A DNA stretch of 42,991 nucleotides from assembly GCA_964539135.1 (NCBI GenBank), contig CAZIFG010000016.1, positions 1-42,991 on the forward strand. Direction: 5' to 3'. This DNA is from CAZIFG01 sp964539135. Lineage in GTDB: Bacteria > Margulisbacteria > Marinamargulisbacteria > GCA-2716485 > CAZIFG01. The notes under the pieces are model-generated. The model was not told the DNA's origin. It did no database searches and saw nothing but the letters and a program-made list of their open reading frames with translations. Made by a program: the position numbers and the translations under genes. Position 1 is the stretch's first letter; every line of letters begins with the position of its first letter. Shown here piece by piece: positions 7,753-16,773 of this stretch.

Positions 7753-8840
7753 AGATCGTAGATCGCTACGTATTAAGCGAATTATTGGTCCCCTTTTTCG
7801 CCAGTATTTTGATTTTTACCACCATTATTGTGGGGAGTACGGTTTTATTTCAGTTGATAGGGGATGCCGTTAAATACCAAATTCCAGTGGGCCATGTTCT
7901 TCAATTGGTGATTTTTAAATTGCCTGTCATTGTAGCACTTTCTTTGCCAATGTCCGTGTTATTTTCAACCTTGATAGTCTTTGGCCGAATGGGAAATGAT
8001 TTGGAGATTCTAGCCTTCCGTGCCAATGGCGTGAATGTATTGCGTCTGGTGATTCCAGTGATTGTTTTTGGATTTTTGATCAGCCTTGTAGCGCTGGGGT
8101 TCAGCGATTATATTGTGCCGAAATCGGCAACTCAAGCGCGTCTTTTATTTATCAGTTACAGGGACAAAAACAGGCCAACCATAAAACAAAATATTAATTT
8201 TACGCAATATGATATTCATGACCTTCCCAAGCGGATTTTGAATGTCGCGCAAGTAGAAGGCCAACAGTTAAAAAATATCACAGTAGCGGAGTATGAAAAT
8301 GGGGAACTCAGTCGCATTATTCGAGCAAAGTCAGGCCAGTGGATTCCAAATGGAGGTTGGGAATTTTATGACGGCATCATGCATACCTTTGAAAAAAATG
8401 ATTTTAAACGGGTAACTGTGATTGAATATAAAAAGGAATACATGGATATTCAGTTAAACCCCTTTTATATGTTAGATCAAGACAAGGATAAAGAAGAATG
8501 GACGCGAAAAGAGTTGCGACAAGCCATAGAAATTAAAAAAATGAGTGGGGAAGATCCCATTAAAGAAATCATGGATTATCATGTCAAATTGGCTCTAGGA
8601 TTTGCCTCTCTTATCTATGCCATTTTAGGTGTGTCCATTGGCATTAGACCCCATAGAAGTTCGTCTGCAAAAGGACTTGGTATTAGTTTAGTGGTTATTA
8701 TTTCCTATGTGGTGCTTCTGTCAGTTGGGATGGGACTTGGCTTAACACATACACTACCAGCCATTGTCGCGGCATGGTTTCCCAATATTGTAACGGGAAT
8801 TGCAGGGATTTTATTATTACAAAGAGCCATACGACAATGA
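7749..8840 (+). CDS. LPS export permease, LptF/LptG (YjgP/YjgQ) family
   Basis: This 363-residue inner-membrane permease partners LptB. Hydrophobic segments near 14-34, 55-80 and 97-120 form the N-terminal transmembrane bundle. A periplasmic beta-jellyroll-like middle (about 140-255, with NGGWEFYDG) follows, and three C-terminal helices (about 270-360) complete the six-helix layout. The N-terminus DRYVLSELLVPF is typical of the family. Only one permease is in the window, so whether it acts as LptF, as LptG or as a homodimer cannot be decided. It overlaps lptB by 4 bp (ATGA) and the nhaA start overlaps its stop in the same way. Confidence 0.9.
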   Translation: MKIVDRYVLSELLVPFFASILIFTTIIVGSTVLFQLIGDAVKYQIPVGHVLQLVIFKLPVIVALSLPMSVLFSTLIVFGRMGNDLEILAFRANGVNVLRLVIPVIVFGFLISLVALGFSDYIVPKSATQARLLFISYRDKNRPTIKQNINFTQYDIHDLPKRILNVAQVEGQQLKNITVAEYENGELSRIIRAKSGQWIPNGGWEFYDGIMHTFEKNDFKRVTVIEYKKEYMDIQLNPFYMLDQDKDKEEWTRKELRQAIEIKKMSGEDPIKEIMDYHVKLALGFASLIYAILGVSIGIRPHRSSSAKGLGISLVVIISYVVLLSVGMGLGLTHTLPAIVAAWFPNIVTGIAGILLLQRAIRQ

Positions 8841-9915
8841 CAAAATGGATTAATATCTTATTAGCGTATTCAGCACCCTTAATTTTAGGCGTTATCATAG
8901 CCTTATTCATGGCAAATAGTGCCCCGTCTTTATATGAGACGCTGATACACCATCGCTTTTTTGGACTGCCGGCCCTTAATCTTCAATTTCTGGCAAATGA
9001 GGTGTTTATGGTGCTATTTTTTGGGATTGCCGCAAAAGAAATTGTGGAGGCCTGCTTGCCCAATGGGGCTTTAAATCCCATTAAAAAAGCCGTTAACCCA
9101 CTCCTTGGAACTTTAGGAGGGGTAATAGGCCCCATCGCCGTATTTTTTCTCTTAACACATTTGTTTGGATATACGGAGTTGAATAGAGGTTGGGGCATTC
9201 CCACAGCAACCGATATTGCACTGGCCTGGCTTGCCGCACGACTTGTATTTGGTGCCCGGCATCCAGCGGTTAATTTTTTGCTTTTATTGGCCATTGTGGA
9301 TGATGCCATTGGGTTGGGCATTATAGCCCTGTTTTATGGCGATCCCTTGGCCCCTGTGCAGATAGGGGCCTTGATTTATGTGGGGCTAGCAATGGGGATA
9401 GCCTATATCATGAGAAAGTGGGATATCCGATATTGGGAACTTTACGTGGCTATTCCAGGAGTCGTGGCCTGGTATGGACTGCATGAGGCCCATTTACATC
9501 CGGCCTTGGCCTTAGTCTTTATTGTGCCGTTTATGCCTACAGACAAAAAAGATCATGGCTTATTTGTGGAAAAAGAGAGGTCTGGGAGTCTGCTCAGTCC
9601 GCTTCAGAAATTTGAGCATACCCTAAAAAAAGGGGTGGAGATAGGGCTCTTTTTCTTTGCCTTTGCCAATGCGGGCGTGGCATTGGAATCGGTTTCAGGC
9701 ATTACCTGGATCATACTGACAGCCTTGGTTTTAGGTAAGGCCATAGGGGTGACACTATTTTCTGGTTTAGGCATTCTCTGTGGGATTCCCTTACCAGAGG
9801 GGATGAGTTGGAAGCATCTTCCGGTTGTAGGTTTAATTGCAGGGATGGGCTTAACAGTGGCCTTATTTGTATCCAGTGCGGCGTATACAGGGGAGTTGGC
9901 GTATGCGCAAGGACC
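8837..9915 (+). CDS. nhaA: Na+/H+ antiporter NhaA (3' end lost in gap)
   Basis: NhaA exchanges two protons for one sodium across the inner membrane. About 359 residues are visible before the run of N, against roughly 380-430 for complete proteins, so the C-terminal tail is missing. Many hydrophobic helices are present. The sodium site is kept: TATDIALAWLAAR matches the segment with Asp133, and AIVDDAIGLGIIALFY carries the Asp163-Asp164 pair (E. coli numbering). ATG at 8837 is preferred over an in-frame ATG at 8774 because it forms an ATGA overlap with the permease stop and begins directly at the first helix. The TAA after the gap is in frame only because the gap was given 100 bases. Confidence 0.93.
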
Positions 9916-10015
9916 NNNNNNNNNNNNNNNNNNNNNNNNNNNNNNNNNNNNNNNNNNNNNNNNNNNNNNNNNNNNNNNNNNNNNNNNNNNNNNNNNNNNN
10001 NNNNNNNNNNNNNNN
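9916..10015. other. scaffold gap of 100 N
   Basis: Exactly one hundred N bases, the conventional placeholder for a gap of unknown length. It removes the end of nhaA and whatever lies between nhaA and thiC. A thiamine riboswitch for thiC could be hidden here. Confidence 0.98.
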
Positions 10016-10096
10016 TAAGATAACTTTAGCCATAACCCCCTCAAAGGTGTTAAAATTAAAAAAAGAGAAAATCTATCGATGAGCAGGAGCATATTT

Positions 10097-11881
10097 ATGG
10101 CGAAACAAGATAAAAAAAACACAGTAGCCCCGTCAGAATTAGAGATTTCATACAGACCTTTTCCTGGATCTACAAAGAAATACATAAGCGGTACGCTGTT
10201 TCAGGATATTCGTGTCCCTGTTAGAGAAATTGCCTTAACCGATACCGTATTTGATGGTAAAACCCTCCCAAACGACCCAGTTACGGTTTACGACTGTTCT
10301 GGTCCCTACACAGATCCCGCCCATCCCATCAATATCGAAGAGGGACTCCCTGAGACTCGCCGTCAGTGGCTTTTAGATCGAGGGGACATTGAAGCCCTTC
10401 CGGGATCTTCTTCTGCCTATTACCACACCCGAAATGTCGATGAAAAATTAGATGCCATTCGATTCCCCAATAGACGCAATCCGTTAAAAGCAAAAAAAGG
10501 AAAAAATGTCTCTCAAATGCATTACGCCAAAAAAGGCCTTATTACAGAAGAGATGGAATACATTGCGCTCAGAGAAGGCGTAACCCCCGAATTTGTGCGC
10601 GATGAAGTGGCCAGCGGTAGAGCCATTATTCCAAGTAACATCAATCACACAGAGTTAGAGCCAATGATTATTGGGCGAAATTTCTTGGTCAAAATTAACG
10701 CCAATATCGGAAACTCCGCCATCAGTTCCAGTATTTCAGAAGAGGTAGAAAAAATGACCTGGGCCATTCGTTGGGGCGGTGACACGGTTATGGACCTTTC
10801 TACCGGTAAAAACATCCATGAAACACGGGAATGGATCCTGAGAAACTCCCCCGTTCCCATTGGAACCGTTCCTATTTATCAAGCCCTGGAAAAAGTAAAT
10901 GGAAAAGCGGAAGACCTCACCTGGGAACTCTTTAGAGATACCCTCATTGAGCAAGCGGAGCAAGGGGTCGATTATTTCACCATCCATGCGGGTGTTCTCT
11001 TGCGATACATTCCCATGACGGCCAAACGCATGACAGGCATTGTCTCTCGAGGCGGCTCTATTATGGCCAAGTGGTGTTTGGCACATCATCAAGAAAACTT
11101 TTTATACACTCACTTTGAAGACATTTGCGAGATCATGAAACAGTACGATGTCAGTTTCAGTTTAGGCGACGGCCTAAGGCCGGGTTCTATTTATGATGCC
11201 AATGACGAAGCTCAGTTTAGCGAGCTTAAAACCCTGGGCGAGTTAACAGAAATTGCCTGGAAACATGATGTTCAGGTGATGATTGAAGGGCCGGGTCACG
11301 TGCCCATGCATCTGATTAAAGAAAATATGGATAAACAATTGGAAATTTGTTTTGAGGCGCCTTTTTATACCTTAGGCCCCCTCACGACAGACATTGCGCC
11401 TGGTTATGATCATATCACCTCTGCCATTGGGGCAGCTCAAATTGGCTGGTATGGAACAGCCATGCTTTGTTACGTGACCCCCAAAGAGCATTTGGGATTG
11501 CCCAATAAAGACGATGTAAAAGAAGGGATTATTACCTACAAAATAGCCGCGCACGCAGCCGATTTGGCAAAACGACATCCAGGCGCTCAAAAACGAGATG
11601 ATGCCCTCTCCAAAGCCCGTTTTGAATTCAGATGGGAAGATCAATTTAATTTATCTTTAGACCCCGATCGCGCACGCGAGTATCACGATGAAACGCTACC
11701 TCAAGAAGGCGCCAAATCCGCTCACTTTTGTTCCATGTGTGGACCTCATTTTTGTTCCATGAAGATCACACAAGATGTGCGGGAATACGCAAAAGCACAC
11801 GGCTATGACGCCGAAGAAGCCCTTAAAAAAGGCATGGCAGAAAAAGCAGAAGCCTTTAAAGCGTCAGGTGTTTTAAGTTAA
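10097..11881 (+). CDS. thiC: phosphomethylpyrimidine synthase ThiC
   Basis: ThiC is the radical-SAM enzyme that rearranges aminoimidazole ribotide into the thiamine pyrimidine HMP-P. From this start it has 594 residues, a normal length. Recognisable blocks are VYDCSGPYTDP, the AKKGLITEEMEYIALRE region, IGNSAISSSISEEVEKMTWA, VDYFTIHAGVLLRYIP, SLGDGLRPGS, EGPGHVPMHLI and the C-terminal iron-sulphur motif CSMCGPHFC, with Cys545, Cys548 and Cys553. ATG 10097 is chosen over in-frame ATG 10079 because AGGAG (10085-10089) lies 7 bp upstream. The 65 bases between the gap and the gene show no TPP-riboswitch motif. The 3' end overlaps convergent sbcB by 9 bp. Confidence 0.97.
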   Translation: MAKQDKKNTVAPSELEISYRPFPGSTKKYISGTLFQDIRVPVREIALTDTVFDGKTLPNDPVTVYDCSGPYTDPAHPINIEEGLPETRRQWLLDRGDIEALPGSSSAYYHTRNVDEKLDAIRFPNRRNPLKAKKGKNVSQMHYAKKGLITEEMEYIALREGVTPEFVRDEVASGRAIIPSNINHTELEPMIIGRNFLVKINANIGNSAISSSISEEVEKMTWAIRWGGDTVMDLSTGKNIHETREWILRNSPVPIGTVPIYQALEKVNGKAEDLTWELFRDTLIEQAEQGVDYFTIHAGVLLRYIPMTAKRMTGIVSRGGSIMAKWCLAHHQENFLYTHFEDICEIMKQYDVSFSLGDGLRPGSIYDANDEAQFSELKTLGELTEIAWKHDVQVMIEGPGHVPMHLIKENMDKQLEICFEAPFYTLGPLTTDIAPGYDHITSAIGAAQIGWYGTAMLCYVTPKEHLGLPNKDDVKEGIITYKIAAHAADLAKRHPGAQKRDDALSKARFEFRWEDQFNLSLDPDRAREYHDETLPQEGAKSAHFCSMCGPHFCSMKITQDVREYAKAHGYDAEEALKKGMAEKAEAFKASGVLS

Positions 11882-13276
11882 ATAAAGGGCTTTAAATTGG
11901 GTGTAAACTGCTTTTAAATCCAATAAAAGCGGGACATCCGAATCGGGACAGTTTGTGTCGTTTAAACGGTCTTCAATCTCCTGAAAAGACGCGTCAAAAG
12001 ACGTAAAATCAGTTAAAGATTTATAAAGGGTCCCTGTAAGATAGCGGGGACCCACATATTTTTGAATGGCAGCGGGATCTGGGTTTGGATGATAATTGAG
12101 ATACACCCGATTATACAGTCGAATAAGGTCAGTGTCTGCTTGGCAACTGCGGTTCATAAGAAGTGTTTGTAGCGTTTCCGTGTAAGAGTCGGGAGATTGG
12201 ATTAGAGTTTTAACCAACTCATGAAGTTTGGGAAGTCGGTCAAAGCCCAAGCGATGGGGCAAATAGTCAATGTCCCAGTCCTTTTCAGTGAGATTAAAGT
12301 AGTGCTCTGGTTTCTGCTGCAAATGCTGAAGTAAGGATACCGTTTCCAGTCGGTCTAAGAGAGTTTGAAAGGCGGGCATTTCAAGCAAGGGCAGCGCTGT
12401 CAGAATGAAGAAATGCTTATTGGGATTACGATACGTCACCACGCTCAACCACTCATTTTCTGAAGGATCTGGTGTTGTCGCCATTAACGTTTTAGCCTTT
12501 TCAAGATCGATCCAAAGCGAATTTTTGCCCGATTGAGACAAGAAAAGATAGGGGGTTTCCACGACTTTTTGAAGCGGTTCCTCAGATAATCCCGGAAAAT
12601 GACGTGTTTTTTCAAGTCCGATGCTTTTAAAAGGGACAAAAGAATCTGGGATAGAAAAGGGCTCAAAGGCACTCAAAGAGGTGTGAAAGGTGCTAGAAAG
12701 CGCATGGGTAAGTGCAATGGTGAGAAGTACATCTTCTCTGGCATCATGACTTTGAGCCTCTGTGAGAAGTCCAAAACTCGAGGCCGTATTTTCAAGGGTA
12801 AAGGAGTAAAAAGGCCCTCTGTCTCCTCGATCTTGAACCCAAGGAAATTCCTCGGGATGTTGAAAGGCCAAATACTGAGTGAAATGCAAAATATCTAAGT
12901 TTTTGAGTTTTCCCTTAAAGTAAGGATCCAATCCATATCGTGTAAACAGCGTGCGAAGCCAAGAAAGGTCAAAACGATTGCTATTAAAGCCAACCAGGGT
13001 GGCCGACCCATGTTGAAAGATAAAAGTCGTTAAAAAACGATGAATATGTTTGGCAGCTTCATACTCAGAGCTACCATTCTCTTGGACGGTTTTCAGTTGA
13101 AGCCGATTCGTTAAAATAGCACCCACTTCTGGCAGTTGAAGCCGATTCAGCTGAATGAGCCCATTGCATTCTTCGATGGGCTCCAGGTGAGACGTCGTGG
13201 CAATAAAACTGTAACTGAGAATTTGACCCAGAACACTTTTAGAGGACGTCTCAAAATCGTAAAAAATAAAAATCAC
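11873..13276 (-). CDS. sbcB: exonuclease I-like 3'-5' DNase
   Basis: Exonuclease I digests single-stranded DNA from 3' ends in recombination and mismatch repair. The 467 residues are close to E. coli ExoI (475). The DnaQ-type DEDDh active site is visible: YDFETS (Asp7, Glu9), GFNSNRFDLSWLR with the third Asp, and SHDAREDVLLTIALTHAL with the His and last Asp, matching the NAHDAMADVYAT block of ExoI. The region after residue 200 is weakly conserved but fits the SH3-like and helical C-terminal parts in length. The start is GTG, 6 bp after the gltA stop on the same strand, without a Shine-Dalgarno sequence, which suggests co-translation with gltA. Its stop overlaps thiC tail to tail. Confidence 0.85.
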   Translation of the reverse strand: MIFIFYDFETSSKSVLGQILSYSFIATTSHLEPIEECNGLIQLNRLQLPEVGAILTNRLQLKTVQENGSSEYEAAKHIHRFLTTFIFQHGSATLVGFNSNRFDLSWLRTLFTRYGLDPYFKGKLKNLDILHFTQYLAFQHPEEFPWVQDRGDRGPFYSFTLENTASSFGLLTEAQSHDAREDVLLTIALTHALSSTFHTSLSAFEPFSIPDSFVPFKSIGLEKTRHFPGLSEEPLQKVVETPYLFLSQSGKNSLWIDLEKAKTLMATTPDPSENEWLSVVTYRNPNKHFFILTALPLLEMPAFQTLLDRLETVSLLQHLQQKPEHYFNLTEKDWDIDYLPHRLGFDRLPKLHELVKTLIQSPDSYTETLQTLLMNRSCQADTDLIRLYNRVYLNYHPNPDPAAIQKYVGPRYLTGTLYKSLTDFTSFDASFQEIEDRLNDTNCPDSDVPLLLDLKAVYTQFKALYLT

Positions 13277-13282
13277 AGGCGT

Positions 13283-14578
13283 TTAAATGTATTTATACGC
13301 AGGTCGAATGATGCGTTTTCCGGATAGATTTTCCTCGATGAAATGGGCACACCAACCACACGTTCTTGCCATGGCAAAAATCGCCGTATAAATTTCCTCG
13401 GGGATGCCCAAGCAGTCATACACAAATCCAGAAAAGAAATCCACATTAGGTGTAATCACTTTATCAATGCCTTTAACCCGATTAAAGACTTGAGGGCCTA
13501 AGGTTTCAAGCGTTAAATACAAATCATATTCCGCCTGTCTATTCACCTGAGGCGCAAGCTCTGACGCGAGTTTTTTAATTTCAGTAGCACGGGGATCTGA
13601 AAGGGTATAAACCGCATGACCCAAACCATAAATTTTGCCGGACTTATCTCCTACTTCTTGCTTAATAATGCGCTCAAGATAAGTGGTAAGTTCAGCAATG
13701 TTGCCCCAGTCTTTAACGTTGGCTTTGATATCCGACATCATATCCATCACCTTCTTATTCGCAGAACCATGAAGCGGACCTTTTAAGCTGGCAATAGCAG
13801 CCGCCATCGTACTGTAAATATCCGATTGACTCGAACTGACAACATGCGTCGCAAAAGTAGAATTATTCCCGCCCCCATGCTCGGCATGAAGTACCAAGCA
13901 AATATCCATAATATGCACATGAAGCGGATGTGGCGTCTGACCTGGGTTTAAAAGGGTTAAAAAAGATTCCGCCATAGAACCCGTTTTAGGAGGTGTTAAA
14001 AGAGGGGTATGGGGTTTATAGGCGGTTAAGTAGCTATAGGCAATAATTGTGGGAATTTGGGATAAAAGGCGTAAGGATTTCAAAAAGGCATCCAAGGGAT
14101 CGATATTATCGGCATCCGCATCAAAAGCGTATAAGGCAGAGACCGCTGTTTGCAACTTATTCATGATGTTTTGAGAGGGGATAGCCTGAATCACATGGTC
14201 AATAACCGCCTGTGGAATAGACCGATGTTCAGCCATATAGGCAATAAGTGCCTTAAACTCCGCATCGGAAGGGACCCGTCCTACCAGGAGTAAAAAACAA
14301 GTGCGCTCAAAAAAATAAGGGTCGCTGCTTGAGGCACTATTAATAATATCTTCGAGTAAGACGCCTCTATATTTCAAAACCCCTTCAACAGGAACCATTT
14401 CCCCTTCTACTTTATGAAATCCCACAACAGAAGAAATACGCGTCAGACCCGCCAAAACACCAGATCCATCTTTATTTCTAAGCCCACGCTTAACTTCAAA
14501 TTTATCATAAAGTGTAGAAGGTACGGTGTTGAACTCAATGAGCTCCTTGCGTAGGGATTCAAACGAGGCATAAGTCAT
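13283..14578 (-). CDS. gltA: citrate synthase
   Basis: Citrate synthase condenses oxaloacetate and acetyl-CoA, the entry step of the TCA cycle. The 431 residues hold the family catalytic blocks: LHAEHGGGNNSTFATHVVSS with the first catalytic His, LKGPLHGSANKKV with the second, the YGLGHAVYTLSDPRA loop, and ITPNVDFFSGFVYDCLG with the catalytic Asp. GGGNNSTFATHVVSSS is the form seen in the long citrate-synthase subgroup with an N-terminal extension. AAGGAG lies 7-8 bp before the ATG, and an extended -10 promoter sits 24 bp further up. sbcB is downstream in the same unit. Confidence 0.95.
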   Translation of the reverse strand: MTYASFESLRKELIEFNTVPSTLYDKFEVKRGLRNKDGSGVLAGLTRISSVVGFHKVEGEMVPVEGVLKYRGVLLEDIINSASSSDPYFFERTCFLLLVGRVPSDAEFKALIAYMAEHRSIPQAVIDHVIQAIPSQNIMNKLQTAVSALYAFDADADNIDPLDAFLKSLRLLSQIPTIIAYSYLTAYKPHTPLLTPPKTGSMAESFLTLLNPGQTPHPLHVHIMDICLVLHAEHGGGNNSTFATHVVSSSQSDIYSTMAAAIASLKGPLHGSANKKVMDMMSDIKANVKDWGNIAELTTYLERIIKQEVGDKSGKIYGLGHAVYTLSDPRATEIKKLASELAPQVNRQAEYDLYLTLETLGPQVFNRVKGIDKVITPNVDFFSGFVYDCLGIPEEIYTAIFAMARTCGWCAHFIEENLSGKRIIRPAYKYI

Positions 14579-14609
14579 GGTTTTCTCCTTGTCAAAATGA
14601 GGTTTTTAG

Positions 14610-14640
14610 ATTATACCATAGGGATCGAACAAAATGTAAA
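14610..14640 (-). promoter_or_regulatory. gltA promoter with extended -10
   Basis: On the minus strand TTTACA (14640-14635) precedes TGGTATAAT (14618-14610): a perfect TATAAT with a TGn extension and a 19-bp spacer. Transcription should start near 14602, leaving a leader of about 24 bases that contains AAGGAG. The divergent kinase gene starts 56 bp away on the other side. Confidence 0.7.
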
Positions 14641-14696
14641 ATTTTAAACATAAATTTCAATGCAAAAAGAATATAAAAAAATAAAAAGGTGTAAAG

Positions 14697-16334
14697 ATGC
14701 AGGGGATGTCATTCAGAGAAGCACTGTTTAGCAGAGGCACCAGGCGGAACCATAAGCCCCCCGTACAATTACCCGTACGAGTAACAGGCCTGGACGAGTC
14801 ATTAACTAAAGCGCATACAGCCTTAACTGGAAGTAGTGTAAAGGGTGTAGGCGCGGTAGTCCCCACCGATACTAAAGGGCGTATATCAGGAACCTTAACT
14901 GGAAGTAGTGTACCTGCATCGCAAAGGACATCGTCTTTAGGACCAAGGTATAAGTGGGGATCAGATTTTATGCCCCTAGGTGTAGGGGACGAAAGTGTAG
15001 GGGTTGTAGGTGCGGTAGTCCCCAATTTAAGTGGACAAGAAATTAAAAAATTAGCGGTTTTATGGCAAGAGGAATTTAGAGCTATGTTTGCAGCCCATCC
15101 CTCAAATTTGTCTATTTTAGAGCTTAGAGATTTCATTAAAAGCATTGCAGATAACATGGAATTAAAAGTATCCAATTATAAGACGGAGAAGGGAACCCTA
15201 ACACCTGCTTTATTTGCAGCCAATGTGATACAAAAAGACCTTTGTATTGGGGTATTCGCAAAGGCAGCCGCTGACGTGGTAGAGAAGGATGTGAAGGAAA
15301 GTTTAGAGGAACTATTTAAGAGGCTGTCTGAAATAAGGGTATTTCAACAGGCAAGAAAAATAGGGGAAATGGAACGGTCATTCGATCGTTCGAGAAAGCC
15401 CATTTACGAATTAGGGGCAGGCGAATACATACAGGCCTTAAATTATAGGGATCCCCGAAAAAAATACTTAGGGTACGGGGCCGAAGGTGTCGTGAGAAGT
15501 GTAATATATGTGACATATAAAGAAGGAGAAGAAAGTCCCGAGCGTAACGATATGGCCATGAAAAAAATGGGCAAAAGAGGACCACGTACAAGCAATAGGG
15601 AAAAAATGAGCTTTAAAATGGAAGTGTTAAGAGTCTCTGAAATAATGAAAGCGATCGATGGTATCCCCGGTATCATGCCCATAGAAAGGATTATTGAATA
15701 TCCAGGTAAAAACCATACAATAGGGCTTGTAATGGTAAAAGCAAGTTCAGATTTGGCTCAGTTTTTATCGCTTAGAAAAGATATAGACCCAGTAAAGATG
15801 GTGAAATTATTAGAACCTATCATTCAAACGGTCGTTCAACTCCATCAAGTCGGGATTATTCACAATGATGTGAAATATGAAAATATACTCATAATAAAAA
15901 GAGGGGTGTGTCTGACAGATTTTGGACATGCGTTTCCAGAAACAGAGAAAGATATGTTGGGGTATTTAGGGCTTTTTTCAAGTTCCAGGAAACGTGTGCG
16001 CTGGGGGACAACCTATGTGCCTCCAGAGGGAATTACACAAAAATATGGGGATCCTAAAGCCATAGATGCCTGGTGTTTAGGGGTAATGATCTATAAGGCG
16101 CTAAGGTTAAAAGAGTCTTTTCCAATAGAAGATGCGAAAATACTGCAGTTTTTCATGCCTTCAGAAGGGGCTTCTGAAAGTCCATTTCAAGTAGTCTGTG
16201 AAGATCTAAGGACCACAAAGCCGGAGTTAGTGCCTTTGCTTACAATTTTAGAGGGAGCTTTAAACCCAGATCCTGTAGCGCGCTGGACTGCGCTTCAAAT
16301 TTTAAGGGCAGTTCAAGCGCTACCAAGCTCATAA
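14697..16334 (+). CDS. eukaryotic-like serine/threonine protein kinase
   Basis: This 545-residue protein has a Hanks-type kinase domain from about 255 to 540. Its loop is GYGAEGVV near 258, the ATP lysine is in AMKK near 290, the catalytic loop is HNDVKYEN (His389, Asp391, Lys393, Asn396), DFG is Asp408-Gly410, PPE (442-444) replaces APE, and Asp457 sits in DAWCLG. All catalytic residues are kept, so it should be active. The first 250 residues are not kinase: a Gly/Ser/Val-rich, repetitive region (LTGSSV twice, VGAVVP twice), then a helical segment. There is no signal peptide, membrane helix or PASTA domain, unlike housekeeping PknB-type kinases. AAGGTG precedes the ATG. It converges on rpiB with a 6-bp overlap. 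Intracellular signalling or an exported effector are both possible. Confidence 0.88.
   Translation: MQGMSFREALFSRGTRRNHKPPVQLPVRVTGLDESLTKAHTALTGSSVKGVGAVVPTDTKGRISGTLTGSSVPASQRTSSLGPRYKWGSDFMPLGVGDESVGVVGAVVPNLSGQEIKKLAVLWQEEFRAMFAAHPSNLSILELRDFIKSIADNMELKVSNYKTEKGTLTPALFAANVIQKDLCIGVFAKAAADVVEKDVKESLEELFKRLSEIRVFQQARKIGEMERSFDRSRKPIYELGAGEYIQALNYRDPRKKYLGYGAEGVVRSVIYVTYKEGEESPERNDMAMKKMGKRGPRTSNREKMSFKMEVLRVSEIMKAIDGIPGIMPIERIIEYPGKNHTIGLVMVKASSDLAQFLSLRKDIDPVKMVKLLEPIIQTVVQLHQVGIIHNDVKYENILIIKRGVCLTDFGHAFPETEKDMLGYLGLFSSSRKRVRWGTTYVPPEGITQKYGDPKAIDAWCLGVMIYKALRLKESFPIEDAKILQFFMPSEGASESPFQVVCEDLRTTKPELVPLLTILEGALNPDPVARWTALQILRAVQALPSS
14821..15024 (+). repeat. short direct repeats in kinase N-terminal region
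   Basis: CCTTAACTGGAAGTAGTGTA occurs exactly at 14821-14840 and 14893-14912. GTAGGCGCGGTAGTCCCCA at 14847-14865 recurs with one change at 15006-15024. The repeats encode LTGSSV and VGAVVP in frame, so the N-terminal extension of the kinase grew by internal duplication. Confidence 0.8.
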
Positions 16335-16769
16335 ATCCAGTTTGTCTAAACGATTTTGATGTCTACCGCCTTCAAAGGCAGTGGTAAGCCAGGTGTCTAC
16401 AAGCGTGCATGCCAAAGGAGCAGGTGTAGTACGTCCCCCTAAACATAAGATATTGGCATTATTGTGAGCTTTTGCCATGGTGGCAGTGAAGGTGTCATAA
16501 ACCAATGCAGCACGAATGCCTTTATATCGATTGGCACGCATACTAATGCCAATGCCTGTGCCGCAACATAAGAGGCCGAGATGAGCTTTACCCTCAAGGA
16601 TAGCGTGTGCCACACGATCTGCAAATTCTGGGTAATCCACAGAATCAGAGGTATGGGTGCCAAGATCCAGAATATTAAGATCGGGATGTTTCGTATTAAG
16701 GTGGTTGATAAGGGCGCGTTTAAGATCTAAAGCGCCATGGTCACAGGCGATAGCAAGTGTTTGTTTCAT
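16329..16769 (-). CDS. rpiB: ribose 5-phosphate isomerase B
   Basis: RpiB interconverts ribose 5-phosphate and ribulose 5-phosphate in the pentose phosphate pathway. The 146 residues show the LacAB/RpiB fold: ACDHGALDLK at the N-terminus (substrate Asp and His), the DSVDYPEFA motif, LLCCGTGIGISMRANRYKGI with the catalytic Cys, and AKAHNNANILCLGGR. It begins 4 bp after rfbD and is probably co-transcribed with it. The 3' end overlaps the convergent kinase gene by 6 bp. Confidence 0.95.
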   Translation of the reverse strand: MKQTLAIACDHGALDLKRALINHLNTKHPDLNILDLGTHTSDSVDYPEFADRVAHAILEGKAHLGLLCCGTGIGISMRANRYKGIRAALVYDTFTATMAKAHNNANILCLGGRTTPAPLACTLVDTWLTTAFEGGRHQNRLDKLDL

Positions 16770-16773
16770 GTGT

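Noticed and set aside
8774..8836. N-terminal extension of nhaA
   Set aside because: ATG 8837 makes an ATGA overlap with the permease stop and starts directly at the first helix.
9916..10018. Intact nhaA ending at TAA 10016-10018
   Set aside because: The frame through the N run depends on the arbitrary 100-base gap length.
10016..10096. TPP riboswitch before thiC
   Set aside because: The short visible leader lacks CTGAGA and the other conserved TPP blocks. It could only be inside the gap, which cannot be read.
12599..12898. 99-codon plus-strand frame inside sbcB
   Set aside because: It is a shadow of the exonuclease gene, with no ribosome site and unnatural composition.
14657..15175. 172-codon antisense frame over the kinase N-terminal region
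   Set aside because: No ribosome site or homology; it mirrors the repetitive Gly/Val codons of the kinase.
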